Shown here piece by piece: positions 1 to 8,799 of a DNA stretch of 64,000 nucleotides. Every line of letters begins with the position of its first letter. Position 1 is the stretch's first letter. The stretch covers positions 4,514,001-4,578,000 of the forward strand of contig NC_008554.1 of NCBI RefSeq assembly GCF_000014965.1. Reading direction: 5' to 3'. The translations under genes were made by a program, and so were the position numbers. The DNA comes from Syntrophobacter fumaroxidans MPOB. Lineage in GTDB: Bacteria > Desulfobacterota > Syntrophobacteria > Syntrophobacterales > Syntrophobacteraceae. Under the pieces are notes generated by a model. It did no database searches. It was given only the letters and a program-made list of their open reading frames with translations, and was not told the origin of the DNA.

Positions 1-50
1 CAAGCACGTTTTCAGTTGAAATCGCATTCGAGAAGAGGTTGGGGAGGGAC

Positions 51-2111
51 ATGATGACGAGGCTCGTGACGAGAGGTGCCGCCGTATTTGCCGCAATGCT
101 CCTGTTGCTCGTGTTTGGCGGGGGACCGGGGGTATGGGCCGGGGAGGAAGAAACCCCGGAGGAGAAAACCGAGGAGACGAGAAGCACGCGGAACCGGGTG
201 TTCAGCCTGGGTGAGATCGAAGTGGTCGGAAAAATGGAAGAAAGCAGGAACACGACGGTCGAGAAAATCTACGACGACGAAATGCGGCTTTTCGACCGGA
301 ACGACCTGGCCGATGCCGTGAATCTCCTGCCCGGAGTGACCCTCTCGGAAACGGGGGCAAGAAACGAAAAGATGGTCTATATCCGCGGTTTCGACATCAA
401 GCACGTCCCGATCTTTCTCGACGGCATCCCGATCTACGTGCCTTACGACGGCTACCCGGACCTGAGCCGGTTCAATACGTTCGATCTCTCGGAGGTGATC
501 GTTTCCAAGGGGTTCACATCCGTTCTGTACGGTCCGAATACCATGGGCGGCGCCATCAACATGGTTTCCCGCCGACCCGTCAAGGAATTCGAGATGAATG
601 CCGGGTCCGGCTATGCTTCCGGGCAGACCTACCACGCTTTCGGCAACTTCGGAAGCAATCAGGGCAAATGGTACATCCAGACCGGAGCGTCCTACATCAA
701 CCGGGATCATTTCGATCTTTCGGACGATTTCACGCCCACGGGCGTGCAGGGAAGCGGGGAAAGGGTGAACTCCTATCAACGCGACTGGAAAGTCAACCTG
801 AAGGTCGGGCTCACTCCGAACGAATCGGACGAGTACGCCATCAGCTACATCAATCAGAAAGCGGAGAAGGGGTCACCGCCGTACGCGGGGACCGATCCGA
901 GCGAATGGGTCAGGTTCTGGCAATGGCCGAATTGGGACAAGGAGAGCCTGTATTTCAACTCGAACACGGCAATTTACGACAAAAGCTACGTGAAGACGAG
1001 GATTTACTGGGACCGTTTCGACAACGCGCTCTCCGGCTTCGACGACGAGACCTATACGACTCAGGACAAGAAATCCAGTTTCAAAAGTCACTACGATGAC
1101 TTCACCATCGGCTGCTCCGCGGAGGCCGGCACCCAACTCCTGCCGAGAAACTTTCTCAAGATGGCCATCCACCTCAAGGACGACGTTCACAGGGAGCACA
1201 ACGAGGGGAATCCCCGCCAGCGGTTCGAGGATCGCATCATTTCCGTGGGTTTGGAAGACACCATCGATCTTACAAGCAAGTTCTATTCGATCATCGGAAT
1301 CAGCTACGACAGGCTGGAGACGGTGGAGGCGGAGGACCTGGATTCCGCGACGGGGAGAATGCCGAATTTCCCGCTCAGCGCAACCGATGCATTCAACCCC
1401 CAGGGCGGGTTGTTCTACAAGGTCACCGACACGGGTACGGTCCATGCCGCGGTCGCGGCGAAATCGAGGCTTCCTTCCCTGAAGGACAAGTATTCCTACC
1501 GGTTCGGCACCAGCCTGCCCAACCCGGATCTCAACGCGGAGCGATCCATCAACTATGAAATCGGGTACAAGGAAGTGCTGTTCAAAAGGATTACGGTCGA
1601 AGCAAACGTTTTCTACTCGGACATCAGCGATTTCATACTCTTCAAGACGATTCCCGACCCCGACAATCCGGGCATGACCATCAACCAGAACCAGAACATC
1701 GGGAACATCCGTCAATACGGCGTGGAACTGGGCATATCCGGTCAGATCCTGTCGTGCCTCAAAGGCGGGTTCAACTACACGCACATCCAGTACGACAACG
1801 AAGACTCGACGGACCGGCTGGTCAACATTCCGCACAACAAGGTGTTCGCCTACCTGCAATACTTCACGCCTCTGGACGGATTGAGTCTCGTCGGGTCCGT
1901 GGAGTACAACGGCAACCGGTACAGCTCCAGCGACGGCGTTCGCGTGGCGCAGGAGTACGCGCTGGTCAACACCAAGGCCATCTATGAAGTGTACAAGGGC
2001 CTTTCCATTGAAGGCGGTATCTACAACATCACCGATGAAGACTATGCCATCGACGAGGGATTTCCCCTGGAGGGGCGCAACTACTTCGTGAACCTTCGAT
2101 ACAAGTTCTAG
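51..2111 (+). CDS. TonB-dependent outer-membrane receptor
   Basis: This is an outer-membrane gated channel for a scarce ligand such as a metal chelate, siderophore or corrinoid. The N-terminus has a hydrophobic signal peptide ending near a GVWAG cleavage region. A plug domain follows (about residues 60-180, with YIRGFDIKHVPIFLDGIP and LYGPNTMGGAINM). The remainder is beta-barrel and ends in an aromatic residue (NLRYKF), as expected for a 22-stranded receptor of about 690 aa. A GGGGAGGG ribosome site at 41-48 favours ATG 51 or 54 over an upstream TTG at 39. It is first in a co-directional run with FmdE, an ABC importer and a TonB protein, so it probably imports the same ligand as that importer. 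The ligand cannot be read from the sequence. Confidence 0.93.
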   Translation: MMTRLVTRGAAVFAAMLLLLVFGGGPGVWAGEEETPEEKTEETRSTRNRVFSLGEIEVVGKMEESRNTTVEKIYDDEMRLFDRNDLADAVNLLPGVTLSETGARNEKMVYIRGFDIKHVPIFLDGIPIYVPYDGYPDLSRFNTFDLSEVIVSKGFTSVLYGPNTMGGAINMVSRRPVKEFEMNAGSGYASGQTYHAFGNFGSNQGKWYIQTGASYINRDHFDLSDDFTPTGVQGSGERVNSYQRDWKVNLKVGLTPNESDEYAISYINQKAEKGSPPYAGTDPSEWVRFWQWPNWDKESLYFNSNTAIYDKSYVKTRIYWDRFDNALSGFDDETYTTQDKKSSFKSHYDDFTIGCSAEAGTQLLPRNFLKMAIHLKDDVHREHNEGNPRQRFEDRIISVGLEDTIDLTSKFYSIIGISYDRLETVEAEDLDSATGRMPNFPLSATDAFNPQGGLFYKVTDTGTVHAAVAAKSRLPSLKDKYSYRFGTSLPNPDLNAERSINYEIGYKEVLFKRITVEANVFYSDISDFILFKTIPDPDNPGMTINQNQNIGNIRQYGVELGISGQILSCLKGGFNYTHIQYDNEDSTDRLVNIPHNKVFAYLQYFTPLDGLSLVGSVEYNGNRYSSSDGVRVAQEYALVNTKAIYEVYKGLSIEGGIYNITDEDYAIDEGFPLEGRNYFVNLRYKF

Positions 2112-2164
2112 AGCCGTCTTCGGAACGATGTCGGCTCCAGCGAATCACGTCGCGGGAGGAAGAA

Positions 2165-2833
2165 ATGGAAAATGCGGACGCTGACTTTCAGAGGCTTCTC
2201 GACGAGGCGGTGAAATTCCATGGGCACCTGTGCGGCGGGCAGGTCATCGGTGTCAGGATGGCCATGGCCGGTTTGAGGGAGCTCGGCATCAAGGAGCCCA
2301 GGGGAAAGGAGGGCAGGGACCTGGTCATTTTCGTCGAAATCGACCGCTGCGCGACCGATGCCATCATATCCGTCACCGGGAGGACGCCGGGCAAGCGGAG
2401 CCTCAAGATGCTGGACTACGGGAAGATGGCGGCGACATTCGTCAATGTGGGAACCGGCAAGGCGGTGAGGATCAGCGTCCGGGCGGATTTGGACGAGAAG
2501 GTCCGGCGCATCGCGCGGGCGAATGAGACCGCGGAAAGTGAGGAAGCGGCATATCTTGCCGCTCTGGCCGCCATGCCGGAGGAGGAGGTTCTCAAAATCG
2601 GCCGGGTGATCGTCAACATCCGGCCGCGGGATCTTCCCGGCAAGCCCCTCAGCAGCGTGATCTGCGAGCGTTGCGGTGAGGCGGTGAGGGACATGAGGGA
2701 GGTTTATCGATGGGGCAGAATCCTGTGCCGGCCGTGCGCCGACAGACAAACGTACTACGCCCTGGAAGACGGAAGACCCGCGACGGGTGCTTCGAGGACA
2801 TCGCGCGGAAGGGTTCGGAAAGGGAGCGCATGA
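2165..2833 (+). CDS. FmdE family protein with C-terminal zinc finger
   Basis: The protein has 222 aa. The N-terminal FmdE domain carries the signature FHGHLCGG (His19, His21, Cys23), followed by EIDRCATDAI (about 59-68) and TGRTPGKRSLKMLDYGKMA (about 71-89). A short C-terminal treble-clef-like zinc finger has Cys167, Cys170, Cys188 and Cys191. FmdE proteins were named from the molybdenum formylmethanofuran dehydrogenase operon but occur widely in anaerobes, and their biochemical role is not settled; metal or pterin-cofactor handling is the usual guess. It sits 53 bp after the TonB receptor gene, and its stop overlaps the methyltransferase start (ATGA), so translation is probably coupled. The context suggests metal or metallophore processing (inference). 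Confidence 0.9.
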   Translation: MENADADFQRLLDEAVKFHGHLCGGQVIGVRMAMAGLRELGIKEPRGKEGRDLVIFVEIDRCATDAIISVTGRTPGKRSLKMLDYGKMAATFVNVGTGKAVRISVRADLDEKVRRIARANETAESEEAAYLAALAAMPEEEVLKIGRVIVNIRPRDLPGKPLSSVICERCGEAVRDMREVYRWGRILCRPCADRQTYYALEDGRPATGASRTSRGRVRKGSA

Positions 2834-3669
2834 TGCGTCTTTCGGAGATCGACTGGAACGAGCTGTGGAAAGAGGCGCAAGCCAGAAAACACACGCCTCA
2901 CCACGATTCCGAGTTCTGGAACAAAAGGGCGCCGTCCTTTGCCAAACATGCATCCAGCAGCGGTTACGTCGAACAGTTCATGGCCATCCTCAAACCCGAG
3001 CCGCACTGGAGCGTACTGGACATAGGTTGCGCGGCGGGCACGCTTGCCTTGCCGCTTGCGTCGATCGTCAGGTCGGTAACGGCCCTCGATCCCTCGACGA
3101 CCATGCTTTCCCTGCTCGAAAACCGCTGCAGGGAACAACGCATCACCAATATTCGGATCGTCGAGGGCTGCTGGGAGGACGACTGGGATGATCTCGGCAT
3201 CGGCGTCCACGATGTCGCCATCGCGTCGCGCTCGCTCATCGTGGAAGACCTGAGAGCCGCCGTTTCGAAGCTCGAAAGCCGCGCGAGGAAACGGGTATAT
3301 CTTTCGACCCTGGTGGACAGCGGTCCATACGACCACCGGATCGTGGAAGCCGTGGGCCGCAGTTTCGATCACGGCGCCGATTACATCCTCGTCTACAACC
3401 TCCTGAGGCAGATGGGGATCTATGCGAACGTCTCTTTTACCCTCAGCCGTGACGACAAGACCTTCCGGGACCTCGAGGATGCCCTCGATTCGGTGCGCTG
3501 GATGATCTACGAAATGACCTCGACCGAGGAGAAAAGGCTCCGCCGCTATCTCGGGCACCACCTCATCCGGGAGAACGGCCGCTGGAAGCTGCCGTACCGG
3601 CGGGTTGTCCGTTGGGCGGTGCTGTGGTGGGACAAGGAAGGGACCATACCCGGAGAGTGGTGCGCATGA
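2830..3669 (+). CDS. SAM-dependent class I methyltransferase
   Basis: The product is 279 aa. A Rossmann SAM-binding motif I (VLDIGCAAGTLALPLA) lies near residue 60, and an acidic motif II (TALDPS) follows. The ATG at 2830 overlaps the fmdE stop and gives an N-terminus (MMRLSEIDWNELW) that fits the family. A longer in-frame extension upstream would lie entirely within fmdE and was not accepted. The stop overlaps the next gene start, again as ATGA. Methyltransferases of this type occur beside FmdE and FecCD-type importers in anaerobes, where they might modify a metallophore or corrinoid. The substrate is unknown. Confidence 0.85.
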   Translation: MMRLSEIDWNELWKEAQARKHTPHHDSEFWNKRAPSFAKHASSSGYVEQFMAILKPEPHWSVLDIGCAAGTLALPLASIVRSVTALDPSTTMLSLLENRCREQRITNIRIVEGCWEDDWDDLGIGVHDVAIASRSLIVEDLRAAVSKLESRARKRVYLSTLVDSGPYDHRIVEAVGRSFDHGADYILVYNLLRQMGIYANVSFTLSRDDKTFRDLEDALDSVRWMIYEMTSTEEKRLRRYLGHHLIRENGRWKLPYRRVVRWAVLWWDKEGTIPGEWCA

Positions 3670-4712
3670 TCGAAAAGTCCAGGAAGCAAATCGTCGGATC
3701 ATTGTTCCTCCTGTTCCTGTCGGTCCTCATTTCGGTGCAGGCCGAAGGAAAGGAAATCGTCGACATGGCCGGGCGCAAGGTGATCGTGCCGGACCGCGTC
3801 ACCAAGGTCTACGGAGCGTCTCCTCCGGCCACCTACCTGCTCTACGCCGTGGATCCGGCTCTCATCGCCGGCCTGAACTATCCGTTCAATCCCAAGGAGC
3901 GGACGTATCTGCGCCCCGACGTGGTATCCCTTCCCGTGATCGGGGGATGGTTCGGCCAGGGCCGGACTCCCAACCAGGAAGCCCTGCTGAAGGTCAAACC
4001 CGACGTCATGGTCGCCTGGATGTGGAAGACAAAAGCCGCGAACGAGAAGATCGAACAGGTTGCGAGGCTTCTCGGCCTGCCCCTGGTTTACGTGAGATTG
4101 GACCACCTGGGCGAGTATTCGGACGCCTTTCTTTTCATGGGGCGTCTCGTGGGCCGGGAGGAACGGAGCCGGCAGTTGAGCGAGTATGCGAAACGCACCA
4201 TGGCGGAGGTCGAGCCGGTCGTGGCGGCTGTTCCCCTGGGCAAGAGGGTTTCCGTCTACTACGCCGAAGCGCCGGACGGGCTGAGCACCGAGTGCGACGC
4301 ATCCCCGCACACGGAGCTCATCAACCTCGCCGGGGGCGAAAACATTTACCGGTGCGCGCCCAAGGACGACTACGGCATGGAGAGAATCTCCATCGAACAG
4401 GTCATGCTTGCCGATCCCGAGGTGATCCTGGCCCAGGAGAAGGAGTACGTCGATCGTGTCCGATCCGATCCCGGCTGGAAGTCCATCCGCGCCGTGAAGA
4501 ACGGGAGGGTCCATCTGATTCCCGGGGCGCCTTTCAACTGGTTCGACCGGCCCCCTTCGTTCATGCGTCTTCTCGGGATCAAGTGGCTGACGAACCTTCT
4601 GTATCCCGACCGTTATCCTTTGGACCTCGCAAAGGAAACCAGGGAATTCTACCGCCTCTTTCTGAACGTCGAACTGGATGATGACGCCCTGCGCGAGGTT
4701 CTGCATCAATGA
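3666..4712 (+). CDS. ABC transporter periplasmic substrate-binding protein (BtuF/FecB type)
   Basis: A 348-aa exported binding protein of the helical-backbone class used for iron-siderophores, haem and cobalamin. The N-terminus is a Sec signal peptide (FLLFLSVLISVQAEG) without an obvious lipobox cysteine. It is followed by the family opening EIVDMAGRKVIVPDRVTKVY, and a second lobe contains TELINLAGGENIY. The ATG at 3666 overlaps the methyltransferase stop. The gene end overlaps the permease start, so the binding protein, permease and ATPase form one translationally coupled importer. It should capture in the periplasm whatever the upstream TonB receptor admits. Confidence 0.9.
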   Translation: MIEKSRKQIVGSLFLLFLSVLISVQAEGKEIVDMAGRKVIVPDRVTKVYGASPPATYLLYAVDPALIAGLNYPFNPKERTYLRPDVVSLPVIGGWFGQGRTPNQEALLKVKPDVMVAWMWKTKAANEKIEQVARLLGLPLVYVRLDHLGEYSDAFLFMGRLVGREERSRQLSEYAKRTMAEVEPVVAAVPLGKRVSVYYAEAPDGLSTECDASPHTELINLAGGENIYRCAPKDDYGMERISIEQVMLADPEVILAQEKEYVDRVRSDPGWKSIRAVKNGRVHLIPGAPFNWFDRPPSFMRLLGIKWLTNLLYPDRYPLDLAKETREFYRLFLNVELDDDALREVLHQ

Positions 4713-5734
4713 TGGACCGCCGCATCCTGTTCCCGTTGCTTCTCGTGCTGCTCGTTCTGACCGTGTTGACCTCCCTGGCGCTGGGCCGGTACCCCGTCGG
4801 TCCGAGGGAAATCGTCCGTTTTCTGGCTCACGCCGTATTCGGGATGAGCGAGCCGGACACCGGGGGGCTGGAGACTCTGAGAACGGTTCTCGTTTACATC
4901 AGGATTCCGCGCATCGTTGGCGCGATGCTTGTCGGGACCGCCCTCGCCGTCTCCGGCGCCGTCTTGCAGTCCGTGTTCATCAACCCCCTCGTTTCCCCCA
5001 GGCTGCTCGGGATTCTTGCCGGGGCATCCTTCGGGGCGGCGCTGGGGACTGTGCTGTCGCTCAGCTGGGTCGCGGTGCAGGCGATCTCTTCCATCTTCGG
5101 CATCGTGGCCGTTCTGGTTGCCGTGGGCCTTGCCGGGCTGTATCGCGGGGACAGGATACTCCTGCTGGTCCTGGGCGGCATCATCAGCACGGAGCTCTTC
5201 AATTCACTCTTCTTCCTGATGAAGTACCTGGCGGACCCTTATAGCCAGCTTCCGATCATCACCTACTGGTTCATGGGGGGATTTGCGCTGGCGGACGCAA
5301 AGACCACGCTCGTCCTGTTCTTCCCCATCGTCGCGGGGGTTCTCGCTCTCCTGCTGCTTTCCCCGTACCTCAACGTCTTGACCATGGGAGAAGAGGAAGC
5401 CCGGTCGCTGGGGGTCAATACGAAAGCGTTGCGCATGACGTTCATCCTCATCTCGACGGTTATCAGCAGTTTGACCGTCGCAGTGTGCGGAATGCTGGGG
5501 TGGGTCGGACTGGTGATTCCCCACATGGGCCGGATGCTCGTGGGACCGGACAACCGCGTTTTCCTGCCGGTCACCGCCGTTCTCGGCGCCATATTCGTTC
5601 TCGTCGTCGACGACGTCTCCAGGCTGCTCTTCCAAGTGGAGACCCCCCTGGGAATCCTCACCGCGCTGTTCGGGGTTCCCGTTTTCGCCTTGATCCTGAG
5701 AAACGCAAGGAAAGGATGGGGCCAATGGAGCTGA
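4709..5734 (+). CDS. FecCD/BtuC-type ABC importer permease
   Basis: A 341-aa integral inner-membrane protein with about nine or ten hydrophobic segments. It contains the FecCD-family stretch ISGAVLQSVFINPLVSPRLLG-like in the first third (IPRIVGAMLVGTALAVSGAV) and the cytoplasmic coupling region EEARSLGVNTKALR. GLVIPHMGRMLVGPDNR lies near residues 270-290, followed by a final hydrophobic helix ending in PVFALILRNARKGW. Length and topology match iron-siderophore, haem and B12 permeases. The start (MMDRR) overlaps the binding-protein stop. The gene end overlaps the ATPase start by 19 bp. Confidence 0.92.
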   Translation: MMDRRILFPLLLVLLVLTVLTSLALGRYPVGPREIVRFLAHAVFGMSEPDTGGLETLRTVLVYIRIPRIVGAMLVGTALAVSGAVLQSVFINPLVSPRLLGILAGASFGAALGTVLSLSWVAVQAISSIFGIVAVLVAVGLAGLYRGDRILLLVLGGIISTELFNSLFFLMKYLADPYSQLPIITYWFMGGFALADAKTTLVLFFPIVAGVLALLLLSPYLNVLTMGEEEARSLGVNTKALRMTFILISTVISSLTVAVCGMLGWVGLVIPHMGRMLVGPDNRVFLPVTAVLGAIFVLVVDDVSRLLFQVETPLGILTALFGVPVFALILRNARKGWGQWS

Positions 5735-6552
5735 TACGGGCGGATGGAATCACCTTCAGCTATTCACGTTCACCGGTTTTGCACAACGTATCTCTTTCAG
5801 TTCGAAAAGGAGAGATCGTCTCTTTGCTGGGGCCCAACGGAAGCGGCAAGTCGACCTTGCTGAAAGTGCTCCTCGGCCTGTACCGGCCCGGGAGCGGTTC
5901 CGTGCTGCTCGAGGGGAGGCCGATCTCGCGGATCGCCCCGAAGGAACTGGCGAAGCGCATCGCCTATGTTCCCCAGACGCACCGAATGGCCTTCGCCTAC
6001 AGGGTCGTGGATGTCGTCCTGATGGGAAGGACGCCTCACAAGCCCTTCTTCTCCAGGTATTCCCGGCATGACCTGGACGTTGCGCTCCAGGCTCTGGACC
6101 GGCTGTCCATTGGGCATCTGAAGGACCAGAGTTACACCGACATCAGCGGAGGGGAGCGCCAGTTGACACTTATCGCGAGAGCCCTGGCCCAGGGCGCCGA
6201 CATCCTCGTGATGGACGAGCCCGCGACCAGCCTCGACTTCGGGAACCAGGTGAGACTGCTCGACCAGATAACCGGCCTCTCAAGACTCGGCTTCACTTTC
6301 GTCAAGTCCACCCATTTCCCGGATCACGCCATGTGGATCGCCGACCGGGTCGTGATGCTGCAAAAGGGTTCCGTTATCGCAGACGGAAAACCGTGCGACG
6401 TGATGAACGATGAATCCGTTTGCCGGCTCTACAACACCGAGGTCAGCATACTGAAGGTGAACGGGACGCTGAGAACCTGCATGCCGCGTTCGTTGATAAC
6501 GCGGAACCCGGGCGCGAACAACGGGAGGGCACGGATATCCGCAAAGCCATGA
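5716..6552 (+). CDS. ABC importer ATP-binding protein (FecE/BtuD type)
   Basis: A 278-aa nucleotide-binding subunit that powers the FecCD permease. Visible motifs are Walker A (GPNGSGKST), the Q-loop region (YVPQTHRM), the signature SGGERQL and Walker B (ILVMDEPATSLDFG), followed by a switch histidine (KSTHFPDHA). Two starts are possible, ATG 5716 (MGPMELIR) and ATG 5725. The AAGGA at 5707-5711 favours 5716. The C-terminal tail of about 30 residues after the core fold is poorly conserved in character. The stop overlaps the TonB gene start (ATGA). Confidence 0.92.
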   Translation: MGPMELIRADGITFSYSRSPVLHNVSLSVRKGEIVSLLGPNGSGKSTLLKVLLGLYRPGSGSVLLEGRPISRIAPKELAKRIAYVPQTHRMAFAYRVVDVVLMGRTPHKPFFSRYSRHDLDVALQALDRLSIGHLKDQSYTDISGGERQLTLIARALAQGADILVMDEPATSLDFGNQVRLLDQITGLSRLGFTFVKSTHFPDHAMWIADRVVMLQKGSVIADGKPCDVMNDESVCRLYNTEVSILKVNGTLRTCMPRSLITRNPGANNGRARISAKP

Positions 6553-7622
6553 GGAGCGTGGGAACCTACGAAAACGACCCTGGAACGCCATCCGTTGCCG
6601 CGGGGAAGGAATGGTTTCAGGCGAGGCTCCCAGGCGAGGATGAGAATGAACCCGGAGGGGACCTCTCGTTTCTGAGGCCGCGCGTGGCGCTCAGGGGTGA
6701 CTTCATCCTCGCCGCGGGGTTCGCGTTGGCGATACATGCGGCCGTGCCGGTCCTGGCCTTGCTTCTTCATCTCTATATCCCGCCGGTAATGGAGCACCGG
6801 GATCCCTTCATCACGGTCACCCTTGTCGGAGCAGCCGATGGAGGCGTCGGATCCGAAAAAGGCCCAAGTGGATCAGGGCCGGGGGATTCTCTCCCCGGGG
6901 CGGGTCCGCGGCCGCTCACGCCGGAGGTCATTGGAGCCGCTCGCGAGGAGGCGCAGTCGCGCGAGCCCGCGGCGCAAGTGTGCGCCGTGGAGTCGCCAAA
7001 GGAAATGAAACCCGAAGCGCCCCGCGAGCCCGCCGATCCCGTGAAGACGTGTGTTTTGTCGCCGGCCCCGCGCGAAATTCCCGCACGCAAAGACAGGAAG
7101 AAAACCGACGCCGAGCGAAAGCCGAAGCCGGCTCCGCCCGCCGGGGCTTCCGTCGTTACCGCCGCTCCCTCCTCCGATGCAAACTCCGGCGAGCCATCAT
7201 CGACGGCCCGGGATGACGAAGCGCAGGGCGGCCATGCCCGAGGGGACGGCGTCCGGGGAAAAGCGGGGCATGCCGCGGGCGGTCTCCCGGGCGGAGGATC
7301 TCCCGGGGGAGGAGGAACCGGGTCCGGCAGGTTCGAGCTCAAACAGGTGGACCAGGCTCCCCGCCCCATACGAAAGGTCGAACCGGAGTACCCCCAGGCG
7401 GCACGCCGAATGGGCGTTGGCGGCAGAGTGGAGGTGCGGTTTCTCGTCAAAACGGATGGAAGCGTCGGCGAGGCCTCCGTTGTCCGGGCGGAACCCCCGG
7501 GGGTCTTCGAGCGGAACGCCCTGGAAGCCGTCAACAAATGGAGGTTCAAGCCCGGCTGCCACCGAGGGGAAGCCGTGGCGACATGGGTCGTCCTGTCGGT
7601 GCACTTCAGGTTGTCGAGATGA
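6549..7622 (+). CDS. TonB family energy-transducer protein
   Basis: A 357-aa protein that links the proton motive force to the outer-membrane receptor. One N-terminal membrane anchor (FILAAGFALAIHAAVPVLAL, about residues 55-75) is followed by a long Pro/Glu/Lys/Gly-rich periplasmic spacer (about 100-265). A C-terminal TonB domain contains EPEYPQAARRMGVGGRVEVRF-like and NALEAVNKWRFKPG segments. The ATG at 6549 overlaps the ATPase stop; an earlier in-frame start lies inside the ATPase gene and was rejected. No exbB/exbD genes are seen in the window, so the motor proteins must be encoded elsewhere. Confidence 0.9.
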   Translation: MRSVGTYENDPGTPSVAAGKEWFQARLPGEDENEPGGDLSFLRPRVALRGDFILAAGFALAIHAAVPVLALLLHLYIPPVMEHRDPFITVTLVGAADGGVGSEKGPSGSGPGDSLPGAGPRPLTPEVIGAAREEAQSREPAAQVCAVESPKEMKPEAPREPADPVKTCVLSPAPREIPARKDRKKTDAERKPKPAPPAGASVVTAAPSSDANSGEPSSTARDDEAQGGHARGDGVRGKAGHAAGGLPGGGSPGGGGTGSGRFELKQVDQAPRPIRKVEPEYPQAARRMGVGGRVEVRFLVKTDGSVGEASVVRAEPPGVFERNALEAVNKWRFKPGCHRGEAVATWVVLSVHFRLSR

Positions 7623-7764
7623 CGTACCGAAGGGGTGAAGGCCGCATGTCATGCTCCGTCGGCCGGTGGTGGAGGTGAAAAAAAGGAGCCGCAGGTTTTG
7701 CGCTTCCAGGCATGTTGAAATATGAGAACAATTCGTACAGAATGAATCGCATACGGAGGGTCAT

Positions 7765-8256
7765 ATGAATGCTGATGGGAATGGAACACGCGACAATCGG
7801 AACGGCGGCGGGGGGAACGGCGCGATCCGGATTACCGGAAGGGTTGCGCAACCCCTTTTGCTGGAGATGAAAGATCTCCAAAGTATGAACACGGAGGAAG
7901 TGACGGACTTGCCCGTAATATGCGGCAGCGGAACACCCAAGGGCCGTATCCGGAGCTGCCGGGGGGTGCTGCTCGAAGAGGTGATCCGTAAGGCCGAGGT
8001 GATCAAGGAGGAACACAACGACACGAAGAAGATGTTGTTCATCGTCTCGGCCCGCGACGGCTTCAAGGTCGTGTTCTCCTGGCAGGAGATTTTCAACACG
8101 CCGATCGGCGGCGGAGTGATGATCCTGGTGGAAAGGGACGGCGAATCGCTGGTCGACGAGGCAGGGCGACTCGAGCTCATATCCGCCGAGGACTACTTTA
8201 CCGGCTCCCGTTATGTGAAAGGGTTGAGCACGATCGAGGTGGTCCTGGTCCCGTGA
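7765..8256 (+). CDS. Small molybdopterin-binding-fold (sulfite oxidase-like) protein
   Basis: A 163-aa cytoplasmic-looking protein without a signal peptide. After a Gly/Asn-rich N-terminus, the segment ITGRVAQPLLLEMKDLQ, then RSCRGVLLEEVIRKA and the C-terminal YFTGSRYVKGLSTIEVV resemble the oxidoreductase molybdopterin-binding fold. It is at the minimal end of that family. The single candidate ligand cysteine is in LPVICGSG. It has a strong GGAGG site just upstream (7755-7759) and lies 142 bp downstream of the TonB gene, in the same direction. It could bind molybdopterin or be a non-catalytic relative. Its association with FmdE and an uptake system is the main clue to function. Confidence 0.65.
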   Translation: MNADGNGTRDNRNGGGGNGAIRITGRVAQPLLLEMKDLQSMNTEEVTDLPVICGSGTPKGRIRSCRGVLLEEVIRKAEVIKEEHNDTKKMLFIVSARDGFKVVFSWQEIFNTPIGGGVMILVERDGESLVDEAGRLELISAEDYFTGSRYVKGLSTIEVVLVP

Positions 8257-8799
8257 GGGAGCGGCCGGAGGATGTTTGAGGTTTTGCCGCAAGGCGTGGA
8301 CGGGACATTGTCGGGAAAGGTGCGGCACGCGGCGGCCCGCCCGCCGCGGCACTTCGCAACGGGATTTGATGGACCGTTGCGAAGAAGCCCCGCCGCCTCC
8401 CTCCAACATGCCCGCCGATGGTGCTGATCGACGCCCGTGTCGGCGCCGTCGCGTTCATCGCACGGAAGCATCGACGGGCGCATCAGTCGCGCCACCCCGT
8501 CAGGGGGATGGCTTGAACCGTTTCCGGATGCTTCCGTGCCGACCTCATTCATCCTCTCGAATCAGTGACGCGCGCTTCGATTGCCCGAGCCGGACCCGTT
8601 CCGGCGCGATTCTACCTCGATTGCACCTTCATCCGACGATGGGAAACCGGGCCGCCGGCGGGGAACAGGGCCGCTCCCGGCTGCCTGGCCGACAAGGAAC
8701 TTTGCACTTCTCCAGGGCAACGCCAACAGGTATACTATAGATTACATTTTTGTAGCCTTTTGCATCCAAACCAAGGGTTGAGGTGCCACGGAGGTGTCC
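8257..8799 (+). other. Intergenic region upstream of the XRE-type regulator
   Basis: About 540 bp without a credible gene. An AT-rich pocket in otherwise GC-rich DNA at 8731-8756 contains TATACT and TATAGAT, possible -10 elements for the regulator gene. A short palindrome TACA-TTTT-TGTA lies just downstream (8742-8753) and could be an operator. A good Shine-Dalgarno ACGGAGG (8788-8794) precedes ATG 8800. No matching -35 element was clear. The rest holds nothing recognisable. Confidence 0.4.
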